From Poecilobothrus nobilitatus (Eukaryota > Arthropoda > Insecta > Diptera > Dolichopodidae): DNA of 64,000 nt. Positions 1-12,322 of this stretch are shown here, one piece after another (within the stretch, counting starts at the first letter, position 1; each line of letters opens with the position of its first letter). The notes beneath the pieces are model-generated. The model saw only the letters and a list, made by a program, of their open reading frames with translations, was not told the DNA's origin and did no database searches. Position numbers and translations under genes: made by a program. The DNA lies in assembly GCA_947095535.1 (NCBI GenBank), contig OX352774.1, positions 261,675,843 to 261,739,842 on the forward strand. The letters are read 5' to 3'.

Positions 1-457
1 AATAATTTAACAACATTTCGTTACAATATTCAATAACAATAATAAGCAATGAAATCATAAAAATATATGTGCATTCATTCATACATCCATTTCCATTATT
101 ATGTAATGTAGGTACATGATTTTTTTTCATTCAAAAATATTAGAAGTAAAAAATAATAAAAGCTGTAAACGAATACAAAAAAAACATAAGATTTATATTG
201 AATTTGCTAACAAAAGTTTTACCGTTTTAATTTTAAGTCATCAACAAAAGAGTAATATGCATAGATATAAGGACATAATATGTATGTAAATTTTAAATTA
301 AAAATTTTTAGAAATACATATAAAAAAAAAAACAAAAAAAAGTTGTTCATGTAAATTCATATGGCGTGCTATATAATATGTATGAAATTTGAACTTAGAA
401 AAAAAATTAAATAAAAGTTAAAGTTAGTTGCATCAAAACATGTTCTATGGCAAAGTT

Positions 458-503
458 GTTACTCTTTACTTGTGTAACTCTTTACTTGTGTTACTCTTTA
501 ATA
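458..503 (+). repeat. Short tandem repeat, 17-18-bp unit
   Basis: GTTACTCTTTACTTGTGTAACTC type units repeated 2.5 times. An ORF of 119 codons starts nearby but is not a convincing gene. Confidence 0.7.
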
Positions 504-698
504 ATTTTTCTCATAAAGTTTTTCTGTTACGAAATATTTCTAAAAAACTTAAAAAATACACTAGTTAACTACCACTTGCGGTTGTCCGATTTGCTCCAAA
601 AGCTTACCAATCTGAAATATTTACGTCAAAACCTTAAATATGAAATTGCAAAAATTTTCGTTCAATCGTTTAAGCTCTACACGTGCCCACAGTCATAC

Positions 699-716
699 CC
701 ACACACACACACACAG
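699..716 (+). repeat. (CA)n microsatellite beside a GGACAT relic
   Basis: CACACACACACACACAGACG followed by GACATCATGC, like a decayed end of the GGAC repeats elsewhere in the window; that link is weak. Confidence 0.6.
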
Positions 717-1439
717 ACGGACATCATGCTAAAAATTATTTACACCCTTCTCCACACCGGAGTAGTGCATATTTGCCAAAATCTCGGGTACAAATTTTTA
801 GTATGAAAACAATAACTACCTTATACATAATTGTATGCGGTCGGTAAAAAATGTAGGTACGTAAGGTACATAACATAACAGTGCTAGGAATAAAATATTT
901 AATCATATTAAAATCATTTATTAAAATAAAAACACTAGTATAAAAACAAGTTGAGATTAAGATTTGAACTTATAGCTATAAGTTATCACCATCTCGACAT
1001 AAGAACGAAACGAAATATTAGGTAAAAAAAAGGAATTAAATACATAAAAGTATTAAAATTTTTGGCAATATATACATAATGTATGTCAGAATGCAAATTC
1101 ATTGAATTTCGTCCTTCTGAAATTATTGTTAAATAAGGAATTGAGGGACATATTATATAGTTTCATCTTACTTAAATATTTTAAGTTAACTTTTAAAAAT
1201 TTATAAGTACTTCAGATTAAAAGTGATATATTATGATCAAATTTTAATTATTTTAGAGGTATAAATTTAAGTGTTATAGAACAATTCAGCCTTCACCGCC
1301 CAAAGGCGATGGTGTCATAATTCAAAAAAAAAAATTCCAAAGTTACAAAATTTTAAACTATGAATAAAGAAAATTCCAATAAAAAATACTTAAAAAAAAA
1401 AAAAAACCAAGAAAAAAAAGTTCCACAAAACAAACTCTA

Positions 1440-1812
1440 TAAGGCAAAGTTCTACTCTATAATATACGAACGTGTTATATACGACTGCATGTTGTAACGC
1501 ACTGATCGCCATGCTTCTGTAGTAAAATAAAAATAATATTAATAAAAATACTAATGCCAATAATAATAGCTGGTACAGTCACAATGGGGGTGCATTCAAT
1601 AATTACCTCACGCTGTAAGCTGTTATATACTACTGCATGTTGTAACTGTTGTAACGGCTATAGTAACTGTTAGTAAAATAGTACCTAATAATAATAGGCG
1701 GATTCATGTTTCCTTACAGTGTCACTCTCAATTCAATGTTTCCGCATCCATTTCCTATCCTTTCCTATCCCTTCTCTCTAGCCAAAATACTGCGTTAGCA
1801 GATAAGGGTTTC
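1440..1812 (-). repeat. Dispersed repeat family A, copy 1
   Basis: Minus strand carries the shared block CTAACGCAGTATTTTGGCTA ... ACATTGAATTGAGAGTGACACTGTAA ... GTTACAACATGCAGTAGTATATAA. The same block recurs at 51066-51405, 40091-40500 and 20882-21065. The GCATGTTGTAAC piece appears twice within this copy (near 1486 and 1634 on the plus strand). No coding capacity is seen. Confidence 0.7.
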
Positions 1813-2776
1813 ATCCGATTATATTGGCTGAAGGAGAACAGATTTTATAGATGGTTACAAAATTAGGGTATTCCCATTTTCCAGAATATTTATATAAATT
1901 ATGTGTTGCGAGTTTCTGAATTGAGAGCAATTTTAAAGTTGACTTCAAAATCATAGTTATACTCTTTTTACAAAATATTTTTACATATATCTTATACATG
2001 TATGTATGTGAGATTCTGAATTTGCAAAGATTTTATAGTTGGTTACAAAATCCGGGTTTCAATAATTTTAATTATAATTAAGCAGGAGTTTATATAAGAG
2101 TCTTACTATTTAAAGGGTTTTCCATTAAATTTTGAAATTTGGAATTATATAAATCGTATTTTGGAAATGAAATTTTTTTTTTTTTTGGAATTTCATACAA
2201 TTCGACCCAAATGAAAATCGGTATTGGTACAAAATTTAATATAAATTAAAGAATAAAAAAGTTTTGTACTATCTTCAGAACTTTCAGAACAGATATTTTA
2301 AATTATTTCATTTAGCACTGTTCATATTTTATATTTAAAATAAATTTTTGTTATAATAAATTTATTTATTATAACAAAAAAGAAAATTTACTTTATTATT
2401 AATAAAAACTAGATGAGAAAAGATATTCATATAAATTTTAGATATTTTCATTCTGTCATAAAAATAATTATTATAGAATATATTTTAAAAAGTTTCATAA
2501 TAATAATAATATTTTGTTTATTCTTAATTTATTTTACATATTATAAATATAAATATAAATCAAATAAATAAATATATTAAATAATAATATAAAACAGTTA
2601 CATATGTATATAATATACTTTAATACAATATTATAATAGAATAAAAGTTGAAAAATAATTTTATTTGTTAATTTCAAATTTATTTGATCACGTATATATG
2701 TTATATTCTTTACATTTTACCTCAAAAGTTACTTCTTACCTTAATGCAATGAAATAAAATGTTAACCAAAAATGTA
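1813..2776. other. A+T-rich DNA, no gene or recognised repeat
   Basis: Very low complexity, with local palindromes such as TAATAAATTTATTTATTA near 2355. Confidence 0.55.
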
Positions 2777-2925
2777 AAGATTTTAAATCTTATATTATTA
2801 CTTTTATGTTATATAATATAATAACCTATAGATATTATTTGTAAGTATAGTTAGTTATATACAATACCTATATATTATGCATATAATACATAACAGGTGT
2901 TGCATTTTATTATGATTAAAATATA
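2777..2925. repeat. 149-bp direct repeat, copy 1
   Basis: Every base from 2777 to 2925 is identical to 3762-3910, 836 bp away. The unit is A+T-rich, begins AAGATTTTAAATC and ends with GATTAAAATATA. The two ends show a weak inverted similarity (ATTTTAAATC against ATTTTAATC). Flanks of the two copies are unrelated. Confidence 0.95.
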
Positions 2926-3469
2926 AAGTGTGATAATATTCTGACCTATGTACATACACCTGATAATATTATGTAGGTACCAACATCCGATCCAATATTA
3001 CAACATCATGATTTTGGTACAAGTATATGTTCTATTAAAGAAATAAAATGTCAGTAGTTTAGTTATATTTAAAAAAAAAAATAAAACAATATACGTAATA
3101 TAATTATATAAATACAAGTTAATATTTTTACCGTTATTAGAATAGTCGTAGTAGTTCGTATTTAAAATGAGAAAAATGTAATGATCTTGGAGTAAAATGG
3201 AAATTTAATTTCAGTCCTTAATATTATAAATCATAATACTATATTGAATATTAAATTAAATATAGTATTAAACTTTGTCTCACATATAACCTAAATGAAC
3301 TGAAAGATAATATTGGCAATAAAGACCGCCGGTTAATATTAGCGTGGTTAATAACCTGATAAATAACTGTGATTATATAACAGAACACAATCAAAAGAAA
3401 ATAGTTGAAATCTAGATTATTTTCAAAACTTAATGTTATTTCAGTTGTTATATAATATTATATAACATT

Positions 3470-4085
3470 AGAATGTAGATGAGATGCTAATACTAACTGC
3501 AGATGAACGTGAGCTACAAATAATTATAGAAAAATTAACCGAACTCTCAATTTCAACTATCGCGTTTCGATAATATCTAACCAAAAAAATCTACATTGAT
3601 GGTATTAAAAGTAAATTGGTAATGGTAAAATAGTTACATATGCTTTTGAAACATGGGCCAAGGAGAAAGCAGACAGAAAGGGTTTAGAAAGTTTTGAATT
3701 ATATGGGTATAAAGAAGAGTGCTGTGAACATCATAAAAAATACTGCACAAATATTTCTAACAAGATTTTAAATCTTATATTATTACTTTTATGTTATATA
3801 ATATAATAACCTATAGATATTATTTGTAAGTATAGTTAGTTATATACAATACCTATATATTATGCATATAATACATAACAGGTGTTGCATTTTATTATGA
3901 TTAAAATATAGATTTCTGAAGAAAATAACACAATCTTATCTCAAATATTTTGGTCACAATTCAAGACGATTAGGTAAAATGGACAAACTAACGGTGGAAG
4001 GGAGAGTGAATGACAAAATAGCGAGAGTCGAGGAGACAAAATCAACTCATATCGTTCAAAATAGATTCACTTGACATTTGGCAGC
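3470..4085 (+). pseudogene. Decayed LINE (non-LTR retrotransposon) ORF2 fragment, reverse transcriptase C-terminal part
   Basis: Frame-shifted conceptual translation shows three landmarks in order. First is the region after the RT active site (EMLILTADERELQIIIEKLT from 3481, where families read YADD...LQ...). Next comes a VTYAFETW...KADRKGLESFELY segment (about 3630-3710) matching the YGxETW...KADExxLExFE block of endonuclease/RT elements. Last is KYFGHNSRRLGKMDKLTVEG (about 3945-4005), matching the LGHxxR block. Stops and frameshifts make it dead. It is interrupted at 3762-3910 by an exact copy of sequence found at 2777-2925. Clade not assigned. Confidence 0.7.
3762..3910. repeat. 149-bp direct repeat, copy 2, inserted in a LINE remnant
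   Basis: Identical to 2777-2925. It splits the LINE fragment at 3470-4085 between its YGxETW-like and GH-like blocks, so this copy is the incoming one. ATTTCT occurs on both sides (3753-3758 and 3912-3917), a possible but short target duplication. Confidence 0.93.
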
Positions 4086-5460
4086 AGTGCGCATGTAAAG
4101 AATTTCATCATATAATTTTTATTGCCAAATTACATGTTAGAAAAGCATATATAGATCTTGAAATGGCTATCTAAATTTGAGCAAAAACAATATTTGATTT
4201 CTGTCACATTTGTTACGTTTAACACGAAACAGAATAGTCATCTTAAATGAACAAAAATATCAAATAATCTAATTAGTAGATCACAGTACAACGATATGCA
4301 TTTGAATTTGATTTATAACATAAATTTAAAATAGTAAAATTCATAATAATATTACATTATGTATATGTATATGTATATAATATAATATTAATAACATGTA
4401 AGTATTTATCTAGAACAAGTACATGACTAAAACAACAATAAACAAAAAAAAGAAATAAAAATAAATAAATAAACAAGAAAATAAATAAATAAATAAAGGT
4501 GAAATAATATAATGAACGGACATATATATATGTATGTATGTACATAGTAGACAATATGTAAGAGTAATATGTATGAACAATAAGTAAGCATTTTGATTAA
4601 TACCAGAATGTAGTTTGCCGATTATTGATTTTGTGGTCTCAAATCACGTATCTTTAAAAATGCTTTTATTCTTTTTATTCTATATATACATAAAAATATA
4701 TATTATGTATTTACAAATAATATTATTAACATTTTTATTTAGTAACACAATGTACTTACAATTTGTATAAATATATATGTATATAAATTAAAATAAATAA
4801 CAATTGTTTAGAAGAATATGTCAGATAGTGCTGATAATAAAAAAAAAGATAAGACTTAAAATTTTATATTATTATCAATAATTTTAAATATGTATACATA
4901 TATGTATTTATAACATTTTTACAGTATTTTCTTATATTTAATTTAAATATCATATAATGTAATTATATATGTTTAAATATGGATAGGTAATATGAGTGTT
5001 AAAAGTCAGTGATCATTTTGATTCTTTTAATTTTTCTGTATTGTAATTGTATAGTATTCAACCGTAGTTTAAAGTAAAGATTCAAGAAATAACCTCCCAA
5101 TCAAAAATGAAAGAATGCCATAAAATTTTCGAGTCACAAATCAAAAATCAAAATATAAACGTTGCTACCAGAAAATAATTTTGAAAATTTAAGGTAGCAA
5201 AATTTCACGACATTATTTCCTTCCTGCTACTTTATTTCATTTTTTATTTGCGATTTTATTTTTTATAATGAAAAAATGTCGCAAAATATAAAATGAAGAT
5301 TCAAAACTTTTAATATTTACAGTATTATAAAAATGCGATTGTAAAACTGGTTTTAAAATTTTTTTGTTTAAAATAATTATTGTCATCAAAAATAAATCGT
5401 ATAAAAGTTTATAGTCAATCATCATCATATAAATTGATTAGCGCATACTAAGTTGTTTTA
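4086..5460. other. A+T-rich DNA, microsatellites, no gene
   Basis: TATG/ATAC runs and the (AAAT)n tract. Nothing else recognised. Confidence 0.55.
4450..4497 (+). repeat. (AAAT)n microsatellite
   Basis: Imperfect AAATAAATAAAT run interrupted once by CAAG. Confidence 0.8.
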
Positions 5461-5473
5461 AAATATATAAAAC

Positions 5474-5562
5474 AGGGGCCTCGGTGGCCTAGTGAGTAAG
5501 AGTGTATAAAATACGTTGTAAACACTGAGGGAGTGTGGATTCGAATTCCACACATGTTGTAA
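5474..5562 (+). mobile_element. Tail-less tRNA-like copy of SINE family 1
   Basis: Contains the family 1 head only: A box TGGCCTAGTGAGTAAGAG (from 5487) and B box GGATTCGAATTCC (5537-5549). The body and 3' tail seen in the other copies are absent. It is bracketed by a near-identical 13-mer (AAATATATAAAAC at 5461-5473, AAATATGTAAAAC at 5563-5575; 12 of 13 match), suggesting it inserted in this short form. It is not a functional tRNA: there is no acceptor stem pairing. Confidence 0.7.
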
Positions 5563-5689
5563 AAATATGTAAAACAAAAGAAAGAAAGAAAATAAATGGG
5601 CATCAAAAAGAAATAATAGGTTACAAAATCAGGGTTATTCGCCTTCATCCAGAATATGACGTTATTCCAGCCGACAGATTTAAAAAAAA

Positions 5690-6250
5690 AATTAAAATTA
5701 TAATTATTAGTTTCACTCTGTTCGTCAGTTCATCTGTCCGTATGCTTCTCTGTATACAAAACTTCCACACTATTAAAGCTAAAGAAATGCAGTTCATAAT
5801 CATAGATAGATCTCATAAAAAAATAAAATTGTGGAACTTTTATGTTTTTATGTAACCATACCCATTATAAAATATAAAAAATATATTAATATTAATATCA
5901 TATCAATATAAAAATTGCAGGACCTTTTTTTATCTTCATAAGTCAATTGAAAATTTGCTATTTTTAGACAGCTGATGTATAAAAGTTTTCAAAGTGAAGC
6001 ACAAAGCTTCAGTATTATTTTTTATTAGTGGTAACTTTTCCTAAATATTAAGGATTTCCTTAAAATAGAAGAAAAAGTGTCGTTTTTAAAATTTTCAGAG
6101 TTTTTTCTTATTTAAAAAATTTTAGGAAAAATTACAAATTTTGATGCAAGTTTAGGATTTTAAACCGGTTTTATTGTCTTTTGGAAAATGTGTGCCTTTA
6201 AAAATATTTGTTTGCACATTCTGCCTTATTTTATGCATATTTGTTAAGTT
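5690..6250 (-). repeat. Hairpin/GGAC dispersed repeat family C, copy 1 (internally deleted)
   Basis: Minus strand. 5695-5870 matches the 3' part of the copy at 49195-50508 (inverted GTTTCACTCTGTTCGTCAG; TCTCATAAAA...TTGTGGAAC). 6125-6230 matches its 5' part (TTTTGGAAAATGTGTGCCTT). The tandem middle is missing. Confidence 0.6.
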
Positions 6251-6489
6251 CTTCAATAAATACAAAACAAAAAAATACAATATTATAAGAATTAGTATAT
6301 AACTACTCAATTTTAAAACTCATAGTATATAATACATGATATTAAATGTATATGTTGGTTGGACATACAAACAATATAAAAATCTCATAATTTAATTCTG
6401 GCAATAATTTTTTAATAACAATACAATTTATAATAATATATACATATATAATTAATATACATAATATGTGAATTATAAATTATTTTAGT

Positions 6490-7045
6490 TTTTAGCACAT
6501 TTTCAAAAAAATTTCAAAAACAATGTGCTTATTAGGTTCGTTCTGTCCGTCGGTCTGGGTGTTTATAAAATTTCTACACCGTTTGAAATCGAACAATGAA
6601 ATTTTAACTATGAAAAGACATCTCAATTAAAGTAATTTTGTGGAACAACTTGTGGCTTTTATTGTTCCACCCATTACGGTACTAAATCCCCCCGAAAAAG
6701 TCTATAATTTTTCTTAGTCTTAATCCGTTCAAAAAAGTCTATAATTTAAATTGCTCTAAAGCACGTTCTATAAGGAATATCTTCTTTTCTAGAATCACAA
6801 TGATTGATTTTATTAGCTTTATAATAAATATATACTTTTGCCGTACTACAAATTGTGAAAGCAGTTAGATCTTTGACAATAAGTATGAGTCATTTTAGAA
6901 AATATTACGTGCCACCGCCCCCTTAAGATGAAGGGGTCAAAAACTGAAAATTCCCTATTTTTAAACATCTGTTCAAAATTTTTTGAACTAATATACAAAA
7001 ATTAAAGTTACAACATTATATTTTTGTTTGAGTTACCAACTTTTT
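6490..7045 (-). repeat. Hairpin/GGAC dispersed repeat family C, copy 2
   Basis: Minus-strand copy with the terminal hairpin AGCACATT/AATGTGCT (6494-6501 with 6532-6539). It has the shortened tract GTTCTGTCCGTCGGTCTGGG, TTGTGGAACAACTT, AAGATCTAACTGC (inverted, about 6868-6880), and the GACCCCTTCA segment (inverted, near 6935). All occur in the same order in the copies at 10160 and 49195. Confidence 0.7.
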
Positions 7046-7680
7046 TTAATAATATAAGGTTACCTTAAAATTGACAAAAGTGGGACGTGATTTTCCCATT
7101 TTTTTCTAACAAATTTTTTTAAGAAGGTTTTTTAGTTTTTAAATTATTATTAATTTATTTCTCAATATTTATGAACTCTGGAATATTTTTTAATTTTGGA
7201 AAGGTGCTTTTTTTAAAAAACTCCTAGTTTTTATTACTGGTTCCTTTCTATGTTAAGTAAGGTATAAGGTGTTTTAATAAACTTTTACAATATATTTTAT
7301 TAAAAAATAATGTATTAATTCGTAAAAATTAAATTGCAAAGGCTAATGTATTTACTAAAATATTTTTAGTTTTTAATTAAATTCTATATTAATTATAGAA
7401 TTATTTTGTTGCGCAAAATTAAAACCGAAAAGATTGTTAGATAAAATAAAACAGAATTTCTCATAAAATGTGTAATAAACAAATGAGATGAGATTTAGGC
7501 ACTAGCATACCTAAATCTCATGTAACAAAATCTTAAACAAGAAAATTAATTTTGTACATACAAATATGAAGAAAATAAAGTTTTTATTTTGTTTTTGCAA
7601 GAGCAGCAAATTCATTTTTGAAATTAATTTTATTTAGAAACAGAAAATTTTTTCTATGGGATCTTGATTTATACAATATC

Positions 7681-7945
7681 TTTACATGTCTGTGGGAACT
7701 GGTTCTGAAAAAATAAAAAGTCTGATGCCTCCACTCAAAGTTTTCTAAAGATAAATAGGAAGATCTTCCGCTACCTATCCCTGCTTAGTTTAAATCCCTA
7801 AATGGCATAATCCCTATTAGCATATGGTAATTCATTTGTCGCTCGAATATCGCGAATGTGGAATCACTTACCACCACATATGTTCCGTAAAATTTGGGGA
7901 TGGAAACATTTTTAATTTTAATAGGTTTAAGGCGAATATAACGCC
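7681..7945 (+). repeat. Dispersed repeat family D, copy 1
   Basis: Shares, in the same order, GTCTGATGCCTCCACTCAAA, GTTTTCTAAAGATAAATAGG, CTCGAATATCGCGAATGTGG, CACATATGTTCCGT and TTTTAATAGGTTTAA with 55195-55445. Family not recognised. Confidence 0.72.
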
Positions 7946-10159
7946 CTTTGTTCTCCATATTCATGTAAATCTACTCCAGAACACAATTCTTCTGTTCCTG
8001 ATGGATAATAATTCTAATTAGAAACACCATCCTCTTAACGGAACATACAGGAAGTAAAATAAAAAGTACTTCTAATAGAGTCGATTTAACAACAAAGTAA
8101 AATAAAAGTAACTAAAACTTTATAAATGTACGAACTAATTAGACCTATATATATAGTAACTGTCTGTTAGGTAGATTTAATGTTTTTAGATATTTCGATT
8201 GAAAAGTGCATATAGGTAACAAATATTTATATGAAACATCATTGGAAAACATAGTGGTGATATACATTAATTTTGGCATGGCATATAAGTATCTTTTAAC
8301 TTATCTTACAACTATCTTTTAAAGTTATAATAAAATAGATCCTAAATTATATCATTACCTAATTATTGATGAAAAGTTTGAAATTAGAGAATTTTAGGTA
8401 TAAACTGTTTTTACGTCAGCTACCAGTTTTTACGTCAGTCAGGTATCATAATAATTATTAACGAAGATCATAATAATGTATTAATTGCAGGTGCAGAGGT
8501 AAATAACCAGGGCAGCATTCGGACAATTAAATCTAGTATGAAGGAATATTCTGGTCTGCCAGAATAAGAAAGAAAGATCTGTAGAAACTTATAGAAGAAA
8601 ACTTATCCTGTGTAAAGAGGAGATATCCAAAGGAAGCATATTATGCTCTCTCGTCGAAAGATAAACGACAAAACAAAAGAAAAAGTATATAGATAAAATT
8701 TATTGTACGAAGTGATGTATGAAATCAAGCGCACTGAATTTTTTCAAGCTTTTTTATTTAATTTGACTATTTCAAATCTTATTTTTTCTTTATTATAATC
8801 AATTTTTATGTATTTTAAACAGTTAAAGATTTAATTATCTATTTAAAAATATTTCAATATATTAATATTATTTTTATAAATGCTTTAATTTTTTTTATCA
8901 AATTCTGAAACTAAAGAAAATTTTTTTTTTAATAAAAATACTTTTTATAATCAACACTTCTTTTAAGTGAATTATTTCTGACCGATATAGTATATACTGC
9001 CTGACCGAACTTTGTTTAAATTTAGAAAATATTAACCCTCGTGTTAAAAATTTTAAAAATATTTGACAGTTATTACTATAGTCCTTTTCATTGTGAGGTA
9101 CAGTTGGTTGAAAATTAACCTAACTGAAATTATTATTAAGATAGAATGTCATTTTGTTTGATAGTAGGTAGGTATATGAATTTTCATAGAATTTTGTATA
9201 AAATATTGGTGCTGTAAATCCTTGAGTTCAAATTTGAAATGTTTCTTTTATAAATGAACTATCTAATATCTAAATTTTCTTCAGAATTTGACAATCAGAT
9301 TTTAAATGAATATTTTATGACATATTAAAATGTTCTATTCTTAAGAGATTTCAAAAATTTTAATTAAAAAAATTATATTAGATTTAAAATAATAATGATA
9401 TTATTATTATTTACTTAATATTAAAAAAATCATAAAAAAAACGAGAAAGAATACAGTTGCCTTTGTCAACTCTGAGATACCCGTACGAACCGTTTGTATG
9501 TTCACCGCCTGTCACTCTGATTGCAATATTATTTTTTAAATATTTAAGTATTTTAAAATAATTTGGGTGAATTTTATAATTTCTAGAACTATAGGTTGTA
9601 CATATATTCAAACTATATGTTTATACATTCTTCAAAAGCAGATTCTAACCTTCCACATAACGATTATCAATCCAAAACTTTTTCAAATATTCTATAGTAC
9701 CATTTAATACTTAGCGGTAAATGTATATTAAATTTACTTAGTACAAAATAGTAAATATAATTTTAAATATTATATTATATTAAAGCGCACATAGTATATT
9801 TATATTGTTATAAGTATATCGCCATACATTGCAATATTTCTTTAAAAATATATCCATTCACAGAATAATTTCTTATAAGTACAATAAAATACATATGTAT
9901 ATGTATGTAAATACGACACTATATAATATACATCTATACTCTAATCATTCATTCATCAGTGACATATACGATATGTAAATAAACATGATATTATATAATT
10001 ATAAATTATCGAGTAAAACAAAATGCTAAAAATTCGTTAAAGAAATTTGTTAGAAATTTTGAAAAAATCAATAAAGTATCATAAAGTAACCCTATATTAT
10101 TAAAAATAGTTGTTAACAGAAATAAGAGTATAATGTTGAAGCTTTAATTTTTATGTATT
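7946..10159. other. A+T-rich DNA, no supported gene
   Basis: A more balanced patch at 8485-8680 may be another decayed transposon, but I could not identify it. Otherwise nothing. Confidence 0.5.
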
Positions 10160-10960
10160 ACTTCAAAAAAATTTCAACAGGTGTTCAAGTTACAGGTGTT
10201 TAAAAATAAAAAATTTTCAGAGTTTGACCCCTTACAGCTCCTAAACGGAGGGCGATACAAAAAAAATTTCTGAAATAACTTATACTTATTTTCAAAGATC
10301 TAACTTCGGATTTCAAGTTTCCAACTTAAACCGTTTAGAAGATAGAAGGGTTAAAGGATTTTGCAATAATTCAGTTTCGCATAACGCTAAATTAAGACAC
10401 CCTATAGCACAAGTCTATATTTTATTATACACATGCTGTTAAGCTCATAATAGTACCTATCGTTTGGAATTTTCAGATTGAAGATATAACTTATAGAGCT
10501 TGTGTTATAACAATTTAAATATAGATATTTTTCGAATTTGGGGGGCTGTAGCTCCTTAACGGGTGGGGTTACAGAAAAAAGTTGTTAGAAATAAAATTAA
10601 TATTTTTATGATATCTATCAGCAGTTAAAATTTCATGGCTCTATTTCAAAAAAATTGTGGAGATCTAAAAGTTAGTTGTTTGGGAGCTACCCGAAGTTTT
10701 GGTCGGAACTCAACCAAAAAAAATACGGAACCTGCAAATTGCTCCCAGAATATTTTGTGTAAATTTCAAGATTCTAGCTTTCTTAGTTTTTGAGTTAGCG
10801 TGCTGACGGACGGACGGACAAACGGAAATGGCTTAATGGACTGAGAATTTGATTCTGATCCGATCCATACCTTTGAAGGTATATCTAGCACGCTTATTTC
10901 GAGGTATTATAAACGGAGGAGTAATTTTATTATACCCGTTACTTATCGTACGGGTATAAA
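10160..10960 (+). repeat. Hairpin/GGAC dispersed repeat family C, copy 3
   Basis: Contains ACAGGTGTTTAAAAATAAAA (10191), GACCCCTTACAGCTCC, AAAGATCTAACTTC, GGGGGGCTGTAGCTCC (about 10541) and GACGGACGGACGGACAAACG (about 10804). The end is a hairpin of TTATACCCGT (10930-10939) and ACGGGTATAA (10950-10959). GGGTATA-type ends are shared with the element at 42064-43074. No ORF. Confidence 0.72.
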
Positions 10961-12247
10961 GAAAATATTATTATTAGATTTTATATGATTATAAATGATA
11001 GAAACCATAAAAAGATTTTAAGATTTTAACAAAATACAAAAAAGAAATCAAAAAATCTTTTATTCTATTGTAATACTAATTACTCTATTCTAAAATTTAA
11101 TTTTCAATTTTAATAATAGTTATTATATACCTACTAATAATAAAATAGTAATGGTTATTAAAATATTATATTAATTCCTATTATTTTATTTTGTAAGACA
11201 TAAAAGTGATTTTTTGTTTCAAATTTAAAATAAAATTGATTTTATTTAAAATTATTGAGATAATAATAATTAACCATATTTTCATGAATGCATTGAAAAG
11301 GATTACCTACTTGAAAAGGATTTCAAAATTCTGATATTACTACATTATATCAAAGACTTTTATGAAAATCTCAGTTTTCATTAATGGAATCTATTTGCAG
11401 TTAACATTTTTTGTTTTTTTTTGCATTTTTTATTACATTGGTTAAAGATTTTTTATTTTTGCGCGAGATTAGGTGGGAAGCTCGAGGGACGCCAGTAAAT
11501 CAATACGAAAAATATATTTAATAATATTGGTTTTGAACCAAACAAATGCGATCTCCTTTTTAAACCAAACATTAGGTTTGGTACAATGTATACTGCTTGG
11601 TTTGGCGTTTGGGAAAATAGGAATAAAGGAATAGGAACAAATAAAAATGGGAAATGTGGGATGTTACTGGATGTTGGAAGGAGTGTTTAGAACAAAGATA
11701 TTGATGGAAATAAATTCAAGAGGATAGGAAATCGACTAAGTCATTTATTACCCATATTGGACAAAGTTTTAGTTTCAGGAATCACTAGTGTCATTTTAAT
11801 TATGTTAGCATATGCTCTTGTAAAAAGGATTTTTTAAGTAAGTTTTCTTTTCGATCTTAAAATGCTTGTGTTCTGTATTCATTATTATGAATCCATACTT
11901 TTTGGTGAGTACAAAATGTGAATATATATACTCAGTTGCACTGAGGATTCATTTGGGCTTGCCATTACTTTTTTAAAATTTTCATCATTTAATGTAATAA
12001 CATTCAAAGTTTTATCCAGTTCAATTTTAAATAATAATTCATTATACCTTCTATAATTTCAATTTTCATATTATATAATTCCTTTTTTTTATAATTAAAT
12101 TAAATATTGCTTAATTTATTATTTACTTATTTCTTATTTATTTTTAAAAGGAATGAAATATTTAATTCAAAAAAAAAAGAAAATAATTAAATAAACTAAA
12201 ACTTGTGGTAAATATTCAAAAAACACTTTAATTTCGGAAAATTCAGA
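10961..12247. other. Intergenic DNA downstream of chymotrypsin paralog 1
   Basis: A purine-rich patch at about 11560-11780 differs from its surroundings and includes a small inverted repeat (AAACCAAACATTAGGTTTGGT near 11562). No family recognised. Confidence 0.5.
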
Positions 12248-12258
12248 TTTATTTTATT
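12248..12258 (-). promoter_or_regulatory. Polyadenylation signals of chymotrypsin paralog 1
   Basis: Two overlapping AATAAA hexamers on the minus strand (12248-12253 and 12253-12258) lie about 65-75 nt past the stop codon. Another AATAAA at 12306-12311 is only about 12 nt past the stop. In DNA this A+T-rich single hexamers are weak evidence. Confidence 0.45.
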
Positions 12259-12322
12259 ATTGGTTTGTTTTAAATTCACAAAAAAATATGGCTGATTCAA
12301 CAATTTTTATTTCAAATTAAAA

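Larger units (their letters stand above)
1..1439. other. A+T-rich DNA without a supported gene
   Basis: Poly-A/T tracts and short repeats only. The 447-806 frame has no domain, no recognisable signal peptide context and crosses a microsatellite. Confidence 0.6.

Noticed and set aside
447..806. 119-codon frame as a membrane protein
   Set aside because: Hydrophobicity reflects T-rich codons; it crosses a tandem repeat and a (CA)n tract and has no recognisable domain.
5474..5562. A functional tRNA gene (also considered for the other A/B-box sequences)
   Set aside because: No acceptor-stem pairing, and the sequence recurs as a SINE head elsewhere in the window.
5535..5855. 106-codon frame
   Set aside because: Runs from a SINE head into a decayed dispersed repeat; no domain.
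8485..8680. Possible transposon coding fragment
   Set aside because: Translation shows no motif I can tie to a known family.
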